Source: an uncultured Campylobacter sp. (lineage in GTDB: Bacteria; Actinomycetota; Actinomycetes; Mycobacteriales; Mycobacteriaceae). From it: 31,514 bases of DNA. The notes under the pieces were generated by a model. That model had not been told where the DNA came from and made no database searches. It saw only the letters and a list, made by a program, of their open reading frames with translations. A program made the translations under genes and the position numbers. Below, piece by piece: positions 25,613 to 31,514 of the stretch; positions within the stretch are counted from its first letter, which is position 1, and the number at the start of each line of letters is the position of its first letter. Location of the stretch: NCBI GenBank assembly GCA_946221035.1, contig CAMIME010000027.1:1-31514 (forward strand), given 5' to 3'.

Positions 25613-26659
25613 ATGACCTTCAGTGACTTCCTGGCGGCGAGCATCGGGGTACTCGCCGACTTCGACCGCGGCGCCGCATTAGCAGCTGGCTTATCGACGG
25701 CCCGGGTGCGCGACCTCGGCCGCGTCCACGACGCCTACTTCGGGGCGACCAAATTCACCCGGAAGCAGTCGGAGGCGCTGCAAGCCGCGGACGGGATGCC
25801 GATTGACCAGCTCGTGTTCGTCGAGAAGAAGCTGCAGCTGGTCGCCGACGCCGGGGAGCGCTGGCGCATCCGGCTCGACCTGGTGAGGTTCCGCGGGTCG
25901 TTTCGGGCCCTATCCAAGCGGGCCGGCCGACTGATCGAGCTGCCGGACCGGCCGCCTAAGCCGTCGTGCCGCTTCACCCGATCGCGTTGGGGGATGCGCT
26001 CGCTGATCTGGACCTACTACGAACGCGACCTCGCGGACCTCGAGCATCTCCTGCGCAAGATGATCGATTCGGCCGACCCCGCCGCCGAGCAACTCGCCCA
26101 CGCGCTTCAGCGCCTCCTCCGCGACGGCGAGGGAGTCCCGAAGGCCGCGTTTAGGCCCATCCTGCTCCTACCCATGCCGGACTACACCCGCATCCTCGCG
26201 GGCGACGGCGACGACATCACCATCGTGAGCACCGACGGCACCACCATGACGGGGGCCGAGTTCCTCCAACAGGAATTCGGGGACGTACTGGAGGTCGCCG
26301 CGTTCCACCCGCAAGACGGTGCGGTTAACCTGTACCGCACCAGCCGATTGGCGAATGGGAAGCAGCGGACGCTGTCGAAGCTGATGAGCCCAGCGTGCGC
26401 GTTCCCAGACTGCCGGCACAGCGCCGAGCACACCGAAACCCACCACATGCGGGCTTGGAAGCACGGCGGGCAGACGAACGTCGACAACCTGGTGCAGCTG
26501 TGCAGACACCACAACGGCGCCAACGACGACGACCGCGAGCGGCGGTGGCGCGGACACATCACGACCCGCGCCGGCCGCGTCCGCTGGATTGCACCAAACG
26601 GCGCGGCGGTACCGATGACGACCCCGGGCGCGATGGAGCTCCTCTTCGACCGAGCCTAA
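25613..26659 (+). CDS. DUF222 / HNH endonuclease family protein (second copy)
   Basis: A 348-aa protein starting at ATG 25613 (MTFSDFLAAS). The N-terminal two thirds have the helical DUF222-type look. The HNH domain near the end shows CAFPDCRHSAEHTE, T276-H277-H278, then NVDNLVQLCRHHN, so the Cys and His metal and catalytic positions are present. It is shorter than the first copy and lacks its charged coiled-coil and Pro-rich tail, and the two share little outside the HNH block. The upstream region has two inverted DnaA boxes instead of a LexA box. The function of this family is not established. Confidence 0.85.
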   Translation: MTFSDFLAASIGVLADFDRGAALAAGLSTARVRDLGRVHDAYFGATKFTRKQSEALQAADGMPIDQLVFVEKKLQLVADAGERWRIRLDLVRFRGSFRALSKRAGRLIELPDRPPKPSCRFTRSRWGMRSLIWTYYERDLADLEHLLRKMIDSADPAAEQLAHALQRLLRDGEGVPKAAFRPILLLPMPDYTRILAGDGDDITIVSTDGTTMTGAEFLQQEFGDVLEVAAFHPQDGAVNLYRTSRLANGKQRTLSKLMSPACAFPDCRHSAEHTETHHMRAWKHGGQTNVDNLVQLCRHHNGANDDDRERRWRGHITTRAGRVRWIAPNGAAVPMTTPGAMELLFDRA

Positions 26660-26677
26660 CTTCCCCGCGCGAACGAA

Positions 26678-26695
26678 CCCGCCGCAGCCGGCGGG
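26678..26695 (+). terminator. Possible weak hairpin after the HNH gene
   Basis: CCCGCC pairs with GGCGGG around GCAGCC, 19 nt beyond the HNH stop. There is no T-tract, so termination here is uncertain. Confidence 0.3.
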
Positions 26696-26737
26696 CCATT
26701 CGGCATGCGCATTTCAGCGGGGCGTGCGCGTTGTGAC

Positions 26738-26743
26738 TATTGT
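26738..26743 (+). promoter_or_regulatory. -10 box for the leaderless DUF1906 gene
   Basis: TATTGT ends 7 nt before GTG 26751. This spacing is that of the other leaderless genes in the window and decides the start codon in favour of GTG 26751. Confidence 0.5.
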
Positions 26744-26750
26744 TGCGTAT

Positions 26751-27542
26751 GTGAATACGTTTGATCGCCGCACCTTCCTCAAAACCGCCGCCGCTACGAC
26801 ACTTGCCGCCACCGCCCTCTCCCCTGCCGCACGAGCGCAGCAGCGCCCCGTGCTGGGCACAGTGATCGATTTCGCCGCTGCCGTGCCGTCGGCACGCGCG
26901 GTGAAGGCCGCGGGTCACATCGGCGCGGTGCGCTACGTCTCTGAGCGCCGCCCCGGTGCCGAGTGGATGAAGGGCAAGCCCGTCACCATCGGTGAGACGC
27001 AGGACTATAAGGCCAACGGTCTCGCGGTGGCGTCGGTCTACCAGTTTGGAAAGGCGGAGACCGCCGATTGGAAGCAGGGTGCGCTCGGTGCCGCCACCCA
27101 CGCACCGAAGGCCATCGCTCTGCACGCCGCGGCGGGCGGGCCAACGGGCCGCCCGATCTACGTAGCAATCGACGACAACCCCACCCTGCACCAGTTCAAC
27201 ACCCTCATCAACCCGTACCTCAAGGCGATGGGCGTGGCCCTCAACGCCGCCGGTTACCAGCTGGGCGTCTACGGCAACTTCTCCACCATCGCGTGGTGCC
27301 TGGAAGACGGCATCGGCTCGTTCTTCTGGCAGCACGACTGGGGCTCCCGCGGACGGATCCACCCGCGCGCGAACATCCACCAGAAGGCGGGGTTGCAGGC
27401 CCACATCGAGGGCGTGTTGGTAGACATCAACCACGTCTACGCCGCAGACTGGGGTCAGTGGACTCCGGGTGGGGCCGCGACTCTGGGCAATATGGCGCCG
27501 CGCGATTGGGCGGCGCTGTCGTCGAACTTGCTGCGCCGCTAA
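26751..27542 (+). CDS. Tat-exported DUF1906 protein (Rv2525c-like glycoside hydrolase fold)
   Basis: A 263-aa secreted protein. From GTG 26751 the N-terminus is a textbook twin-arginine signal: NTFDRRTFLKTAAATTLAAT, ending SPAARAQQ with an ARA cleavage site. The mature domain shows GTVIDFAAAVPSA, IYVAIDDNP, GVYGNFSTI and FFWQHDW, the pattern of the DUF1906/Rv2525c-like TIM-barrel related to glycoside hydrolase family 25. M. tuberculosis Rv2525c is a known Tat substrate affecting the cell envelope; a catalytic role on peptidoglycan is not proven. An upstream GTG at 26724 would put 9 more residues before the signal and is less likely. A strong terminator follows. Confidence 0.88.
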   Translation: MNTFDRRTFLKTAAATTLAATALSPAARAQQRPVLGTVIDFAAAVPSARAVKAAGHIGAVRYVSERRPGAEWMKGKPVTIGETQDYKANGLAVASVYQFGKAETADWKQGALGAATHAPKAIALHAAAGGPTGRPIYVAIDDNPTLHQFNTLINPYLKAMGVALNAAGYQLGVYGNFSTIAWCLEDGIGSFFWQHDWGSRGRIHPRANIHQKAGLQAHIEGVLVDINHVYAADWGQWTPGGAATLGNMAPRDWAALSSNLLRR

Positions 27543-27546
27543 GCAA

Positions 27547-27572
27547 AAAGGGCCTGGTAAACCAGGCCCTTT
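27547..27572. terminator. Bidirectional terminator between DUF1906 gene and mctC
   Basis: AAAGGGCCTGGT (27547-27558) pairs perfectly with ACCAGGCCCTTT (27561-27572). It is followed on the plus strand by a T-rich tail, and on the minus strand by TTTTTGC, so it serves both convergent genes. Confidence 0.92.
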
Positions 27573-27586
27573 CTTCTTGGTTTGGA

Positions 27587-29224
27587 TTAGTGGTCGACAG
27601 GAGCTTCGACGCCGACACCGGTCAGCGAGCGAACCTCCATCTCAGCCTGGAGTTCGTCGAAGTTGTCCGGCTTGCCCAAGTAGGTACCGATGATGCCCGC
27701 CAGGAAGCCCAGCGGGATGGACACGATGCCCGGGCTGGACAGCGGGAAGATCGCCCAGTCCGCGTTGGGGAACATCGCGGTCTCAGAGCCGGAGACTGCC
27801 GGGGACAGGAAGATCAGCAGCAGCGCCGAGATCAACCCGGTGTAGATGGACGCCACCGCGCCCGTGGTGTTGAAGCGCTTCCAGTACAGGGAGTACAGGA
27901 TGGTCGGCAGGTTCGCGGATGCCGCGATGGCGAACGCCAGCGACACCAGGAACGCCACGTTCTGGGTCATGGCCAGGATGCCGAGGATGATGGAGACGAC
28001 ACCCAGCACGACCACGGTGATGCGGGAGACGCGGACCTGCTCCTCCTCGGTGGATTTGCCGTCGCGGAGCACCGCGTCGTAAACGTCGTGGGCAATCGAG
28101 GCGGAGGCGGTGATGGCCAGGCCGGCGACGACCGCGAGGACCGTCGCAAAGGCGACTGCGGAGATGAGCGCCATGAAGATGGAGCCGCCGAGCTCGAACG
28201 CGAGCAGCGGGGCCGCGGAGTTCGCCCCGCCCGGCGCTGCGAGGATGCGGTCCGGGCCCACGAACGCTGCGGCGGCGTATCCCAGGATGAGGGTGAGCAG
28301 GTAGAAGGAGCCGATCAAGACGATGGCCCAGGTCACGGACTTACGAGCCTCCTTCGCCGTGGGCACGGTGTAGAAGCGCATGAGCACGTGCGGCAGGCCA
28401 GCGGTACCCAGGACAAGCGCGAGGCCGAGGGAGACGAAGTCGAGCTGCTTCGTCAGCGTCCCGCCGTACTTCAGGCCCGGCTGCATGATGGCCTCGGCGG
28501 CGTAGCCCTTCTTCGCCAGCGTCTCGGACGCAGCGTGCGAGTCGATCGCGGCCTGGAACAGCCCGCCGTTGAGTTTGATGAACACGAGTGCCGCCATGAT
28601 GGCCACGCCGGCGATGAGGAGCACGGCCTTGATCATCTGCACGTAGGTGGTGCCCTTCATGCCGCCGACAAGGACGTAGATGATCATGATCACGCCGACG
28701 ATGGCCACGCAGATCGCCTGCGCCGCGAACGAGTGCAGGTTGAGCAGCACGGACACCAGCGAGCCAGCACCGGCCATCTGCGCGATCAGGTAGAACAAGG
28801 ACACGAACAGGGTGCCGAACGCCGCGGCAACGCGCACCGGCTTCTGGCGCAGGCGGAACGACAGCACGTCCGCCATGGTGAAGCGGCCGACGTTACGCAG
28901 CGGCTCAGCGACGAGCAACAGCGCGACGAGCCACGCCACGAAGAAGCCGATCGAGTACAAGAAGCCGTCGTAGCCGTTGAGCGCGATCGAGCCCACAATG
29001 CCCAAGAACGACGCGGCGGAGAGGTAGTCACCCGCAATGGCGAGGCCGTTCTGGGTGCCGTTGAAGGATGCGCCGCCGGTGTAGAAGTCGGCGGATTCGC
29101 TGGTGGTCTTACCAGCGCGGGTCACGATGAAGAGGGTGACCACGATGAAGATCGCGAAGATGGCGATGTTCAGAATCGGGTTGCCGGCAGCCTGCTGCTC
29201 GGCGGCGAGGATGGTCGTTTGCAT
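27587..29224 (-). CDS. mctC: Sodium/solute symporter family carboxylate transporter (ActP/MctC type)
   Basis: A 545-aa membrane protein of the sodium:solute symporter (SSS) family, with about 13 hydrophobic segments. The family region GLAIAGDYLSAASFLGIVG followed by RFTMADVLSFRLR is typical of acetate permease ActP. In C. glutamicum MctC takes up pyruvate, acetate and propionate, and the gene lies near gltA as here. It starts at ATG 29224, 2 nt after the DUF485 gene stop, so the two are co-transcribed. A possible cAMP-receptor (GlxR) site lies upstream of the operon. Substrate is inferred from family and context. Confidence 0.87.
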   Translation of the reverse strand: MQTTILAAEQQAAGNPILNIAIFAIFIVVTLFIVTRAGKTTSESADFYTGGASFNGTQNGLAIAGDYLSAASFLGIVGSIALNGYDGFLYSIGFFVAWLVALLLVAEPLRNVGRFTMADVLSFRLRQKPVRVAAAFGTLFVSLFYLIAQMAGAGSLVSVLLNLHSFAAQAICVAIVGVIMIIYVLVGGMKGTTYVQMIKAVLLIAGVAIMAALVFIKLNGGLFQAAIDSHAASETLAKKGYAAEAIMQPGLKYGGTLTKQLDFVSLGLALVLGTAGLPHVLMRFYTVPTAKEARKSVTWAIVLIGSFYLLTLILGYAAAAFVGPDRILAAPGGANSAAPLLAFELGGSIFMALISAVAFATVLAVVAGLAITASASIAHDVYDAVLRDGKSTEEEQVRVSRITVVVLGVVSIILGILAMTQNVAFLVSLAFAIAASANLPTILYSLYWKRFNTTGAVASIYTGLISALLLIFLSPAVSGSETAMFPNADWAIFPLSSPGIVSIPLGFLAGIIGTYLGKPDNFDELQAEMEVRSLTGVGVEAPVDH

Positions 29225-29226
29225 GT

Positions 29227-29565
29227 CTAGCCCTCCATCACTTCACGGATGTGCGCCGCACGCGGCTCAATGTTCTTGTTGGCCCACCGCACGTAGATCC
29301 AGGTGATCAGGAAGGTGGTGAAGAACTGGGCCAGACCCAGCCACAGCCCGACGTTAAGCCCGGCGAGCGGCCGACCCATGAAGTCGGGTGCGAACGTCGC
29401 CGCGAGGACGTACAGGACGTACCAGATGAAGGCGCCGATCATGACCGGGAAAGTGAATCCGCGGAAAGTGCTTCGGAGGTCTTGGAATTCGGGGCTGCCC
29501 TGCATGGCGACAAACTCGTCTGCGGTGGGCTCGCGCCGCTGCGGTACAGCGGTAGATCCAGCCAT
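29227..29565 (-). CDS. DUF485 family membrane protein, partner of the symporter
   Basis: A 112-aa protein with two hydrophobic segments (about 44-64 and 76-96) separated by a short polar loop, FAPDFMGRPLAGLNVG. DUF485 proteins are regularly encoded just before ActP/MctC symporters (YjcH in E. coli), as here. ATG 29565 (MAGSTAVPQRREPTADEF) is chosen over a longer frame because AAAGGA lies 8 nt upstream and the family starts near this point. It is the first gene of the two-gene operon. Its role is unknown but is presumably in assembly or activity of the transporter. Confidence 0.88.
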   Translation of the reverse strand: MAGSTAVPQRREPTADEFVAMQGSPEFQDLRSTFRGFTFPVMIGAFIWYVLYVLAATFAPDFMGRPLAGLNVGLWLGLAQFFTTFLITWIYVRWANKNIEPRAAHIREVMEG

Positions 29566-29637
29566 GGCTCCAATCCTTTCTTCTGTCGATGAGATGGAAC
29601 GTTGGTTTTTGTCCGTGCGGTAACACGACACTCAGAA

Positions 29638-29653
29638 TGTAACCTATGACACA
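29638..29653 (-). promoter_or_regulatory. Possible GlxR (cAMP receptor) site before the transporter operon
   Basis: On the minus strand TGTGTCATAGGTTACA matches the GlxR pattern TGTGA-N6-TCACA in 8 of 10 conserved bases. It lies about 75 nt before the DUF485 gene start, in the expected promoter region. GlxR controls many carbon-use genes in C. glutamicum. This is a weak, sequence-only candidate. Confidence 0.35.
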
Positions 29654-29727
29654 CAGGTTCTTTGAATGTTCCCCTTCGTCACCCCCGCTACCCCCTGTGA
29701 CGTGCAACACTCCACTACCCCCGCACG

Positions 29728-29767
29728 AAAAAACGCCGCCCGCCCCCAACAGAGGGATCGAGCGGCG
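29728..29767 (-). terminator. Intrinsic terminator of the aldo/keto reductase gene
   Basis: On the minus strand CGCCGCTCG (29767-29759) pairs with CGGGCGGCG (29742-29734), with one G-T pair, and TTTTTT follows at 29733-29728. The loop itself can add CCC/GGG pairing. It lies 16 nt after the stop codon and closes the fkbA-reductase unit. Confidence 0.88.
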
Positions 29768-29782
29768 CTCGCTTATCGACGG

Positions 29783-30610
29783 CTACCCGGGAAACGTCAG
29801 CGGATCTCCCGACAAGCGCTGGCCGGTGACGCGGTCGAGGGTGGCCACGTCTTCGTCGCTAAGCGAAATGCCCACGGCGCCGAGGTTTTCGGCCAACCGC
29901 TGCTCGTTCGCGGTCTTCGGCACCACCGAGCACCCGAGCTGCATGAGGTACGCGAGCGAGACCTGCGCGGGGGTCGCGGAGTGCGCGTCGGCGACCGCGC
30001 GAATCGCCGGGTCGTCGAAGTTCTCGCCGCGGGCAAGCGGAGCCCACGCCTCGGTCAGGATGCCGTGGGATGCGTGGTACTCGCGCAGCTCCGGCTGGGT
30101 GAACCCGACGTGGAGCTCCACCTGGTTAAGCACGGGCGTTACGCCGGTGGCCTCGATGATCTCGTCGAGGACCTCCGGGTAGAAGTTGGCCACGCCGACC
30201 GACTGCAGGCGCCCCATCCCCTGCAGCTCCGCGATCTGCGTAAACGCCTGGACGTACGTGCCGTGCTGCGGCCACGGCCAGTGCACCAGGTACAGGTCGA
30301 TGAACTCCAGATTAAGTCGCTCGAGTGACTCCTGGTACGCCTCGGCCACGCGCTCCTGGTCGTCGTTCCACAGCTTGGTGGTGACGAAGAGCTCCTCGCG
30401 CGTCACATCGCCCGCCGCGATGGCCGCGTTGATCGCCTTGCCCACCTCGACCTCGTTGCCATAGAACGATGCGGTGTCGATGTGGCGGTAGCCCAGCTCG
30501 ATCGCGGTGCGCACGACCCGCTCCGTCTCCTCGGGCCCGAGCTTGTAGGTGCCCAGGCCGAGCAGCGGCAGGTCGTAGCCGTCGTTGAGCGTGGTTACTG
30601 GGATGCGCAT
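29783..30610 (-). CDS. Aldo/keto reductase (2,5-diketo-D-gluconate reductase type)
   Basis: A 275-aa NADPH-dependent oxidoreductase of the AKR superfamily. The catalytic tetrad is D45 and Y50 (HIDTASFYGNE), K79 (VTTKLWND) and H110 (YLVHWPWP). The cofactor motif VPKTANEQRLAENL near the C-terminus is also present. Members reduce small aldehydes, methylglyoxal or diketogluconate; the natural substrate cannot be told from sequence. The start ATG 30610 is 3 nt after the fkbA stop, so translation is probably coupled to fkbA. A strong terminator follows. Confidence 0.92.
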   Translation of the reverse strand: MRIPVTTLNDGYDLPLLGLGTYKLGPEETERVVRTAIELGYRHIDTASFYGNEVEVGKAINAAIAAGDVTREELFVTTKLWNDDQERVAEAYQESLERLNLEFIDLYLVHWPWPQHGTYVQAFTQIAELQGMGRLQSVGVANFYPEVLDEIIEATGVTPVLNQVELHVGFTQPELREYHASHGILTEAWAPLARGENFDDPAIRAVADAHSATPAQVSLAYLMQLGCSVVPKTANEQRLAENLGAVGISLSDEDVATLDRVTGQRLSGDPLTFPG

Positions 30611-30613
30611 GGC

Positions 30614-30973
30614 CTACCGCGCATCCAGCAGGTCGATGATGAACACCAGGGTGCGCCCGGACAGCGGGTGCCCGCCGCCAGCTGGGCCGTACGCCATCTC
30701 CGGCGGGATGGTCAGCTGGCGCCGACCCCCCACCTTCATCCCCGGGATGCCTTCCTGCCAGCCCTGGATCAGGCCGGCCAACGGGAACTCGGCGGCCTCG
30801 CCGCGGTCCCAGGAGGAGTCGAACTCCTCGCCCGTTTCGTAATCGACGCCCAGGTAATGCACCTTGACGTATCCGCCTGCCACTGCCTCGTCGCCCTCGC
30901 CGACGGTGAGGTCCTCGATGACGAGGTCAACGGGCGCCGGCCCCTCAGGCTTATCGATGAATGGCTTTTCCAT
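30614..30973 (-). CDS. fkbA: FKBP-type peptidyl-prolyl cis-trans isomerase
   Basis: A 119-aa single-domain FKBP that speeds proline isomerisation in protein folding. Core residues are visible in VKVHYLGVDYETGEEFDSSWDRG, PLAGLIQGWQEGIPGMKVGGRRQLTIPPEMAYG and TLVFIIDLLD. There is no signal peptide, so it is cytoplasmic. The start ATG 30973 fits the family length; AAGGAG lies 10 nt upstream, which is a little far. It sits downstream of gltA on the same strand with a terminator between, as in C. glutamicum from memory. Partial read-through from gltA is possible. Confidence 0.93.
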   Translation of the reverse strand: MEKPFIDKPEGPAPVDLVIEDLTVGEGDEAVAGGYVKVHYLGVDYETGEEFDSSWDRGEAAEFPLAGLIQGWQEGIPGMKVGGRRQLTIPPEMAYGPAGGGHPLSGRTLVFIIDLLDAR

Positions 30974-31015
30974 TGGAACAAAACTCCTTGAAGGTTGTGC
31001 GGTACACGTAAGAAA

Positions 31016-31065
31016 CCGCCGAGAACTTCCTCCCAAAAGTATAAGGGAAGAGCTGTTCTCGGCGG
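31016..31065 (-). terminator. Terminator after gltA
   Basis: An 11-bp perfect stem: CCGCCGAGAAC (31016-31026) with GTTCTCGGCGG (31055-31065). The loop region can form further pairs (TTCC/GGAA). On the minus strand it is followed by TTTCTTACG, a short T-rich tail. The fkbA start is only 43 nt beyond the stem, so fkbA either has its own tight promoter or depends on read-through. Confidence 0.85.
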
Positions 31066-31098
31066 CTTCGCGTGAGCTGAGCTGCAGCTTATCCGCGA

Positions 31099-31514
31099 CT
31101 ACCGCTGGTCACGCGGCACAAAATCGCGCTGCGTGTAGCCGGTGTAGATCTGGCGCGGGCGGTTGATCTTGGTGTTCATCTCCAGCTGCTCGCGGTACTG
31201 CGCGATCCAGCCCGGGAGGCGGCCGATGGCGAACAGGACGGTGAAGAAGTCCGTCGGGAAGCCCATGGCGCGGTAGATCAGGCCGGTGTAGAAGTCCACG
31301 TTCGGGTAGAGCTTGCGCTGGATGAAGTACTCGTCGTTGAGCGCGATATCCTCGAGCTTCATGGCCAGGTCGAGCAGCTCGTCGCCGCCGAGGTGGTTGA
31401 GCACCTCGTGGGCGGTGTCCTTCACAATTGCCGCGCGCGGGTCGTAGTTCTTGTACACGCGGTGGCCGAAGCCCATGAGGCGGACGCCCTTTTCCTTGTT
31501 CTTCACGCGGTTCA
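31099..31514 (-). CDS. gltA: Citrate synthase, C-terminal part (gene runs off the window)
   Basis: The last 137 codons of citrate synthase, the enzyme joining acetyl-CoA and oxaloacetate at the start of the TCA cycle. GFGHRVYKNYDPRA contains the conserved His/Arg substrate-binding motif, and YPNVDFYTGLIYRAMG contains the catalytic Asp. The C-terminus ARPR-like segment INRPRQIYTG and the end RDFVPRDQR resemble corynebacterial GltA. The start lies beyond the right edge. The gene is followed by a stem-loop terminator and then fkbA. Confidence 0.95.
   Translation of the reverse strand, partial: NRVKNKEKGVRLMGFGHRVYKNYDPRAAIVKDTAHEVLNHLGGDELLDLAMKLEDIALNDEYFIQRKLYPNVDFYTGLIYRAMGFPTDFFTVLFAIGRLPGWIAQYREQLEMNTKINRPRQIYTGYTQRDFVPRDQR

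Noticed and set aside
27068..29230. 720-codon plus-strand frame opposite mctC
   Set aside because: Antisense shadow of a GC-rich transporter gene; its Asp/His/Arg/Gly/Gln composition is unlike a folded protein, while the minus strand encodes a clear SSS transporter.

Overview
The window looks like the chromosome of a high-GC Corynebacterium. The indicators are a gltA-fkbA block, a DUF485/MctC-type carboxylate transporter pair, a cysQ-thyA-folA-mycoredoxin operon, Lhr helicase, a Tat-exported Rv2525c-like protein, DUF222/HNH genes and a CshA-type adhesin with the C-terminal hydrophobic domain that corynebacterial surface proteins often carry. Several genes have a TANNNT box 6-7 nt before the start codon and no leader, which is typical of Actinobacteria.

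Layout. (1) 162-8895, minus: a giant repetitive fibrillar adhesin of about 2910 aa. It is split by a one-base frameshift in a G6 run and followed by a perfect 24-bp inverted repeat. (2) 9.1-15.0 kb: an accessory mosaic. It holds an AAA/DUF4143 ATPase with 23-nt tandem repeats at its start, two unrelated vapBC modules, a relic of a Nei-type glycosylase gene, two lhr-derived scraps, a 3' copy of the adhesin gene carrying a nonsense codon, and a DUF222/HNH gene with a LexA-box-like site. A 25-nt copy of the lhr 3' end bounds the 11.3-15.0 kb part like an attachment-site duplication. (3) 15.0-25.4 kb: conserved core. Lhr helicase is divergent from cysQ-thyA-folA-mrx1; then come a hemolysin III-family membrane protein, an FAD oxidoreductase, a DoxX-like membrane protein and tRNA-Arg(CCU). 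(4) 25.5-26.7 kb: a second DUF222/HNH gene preceded by two inverted perfect DnaA boxes. (5) 26.7-31.5 kb: core again, with the Tat-exported DUF1906 protein, the mctC/DUF485 operon, an aldo/keto reductase coupled to fkbA, and the 3' part of gltA.

How genes work together. thyA and folA form the dTMP/tetrahydrofolate cycle, with overlapping stop and start codons. cysQ removes 3'-phosphoadenosine phosphate, and the mycoredoxin provides thiol reduction. The DUF485 protein and the symporter form a carboxylate uptake unit. gltA sits close by as the entry to the TCA cycle. The accessory block looks like a repeated insertion and recombination site downstream of lhr, but no integrase or transposase is present, so mobility is inferred only from scars and repeats.
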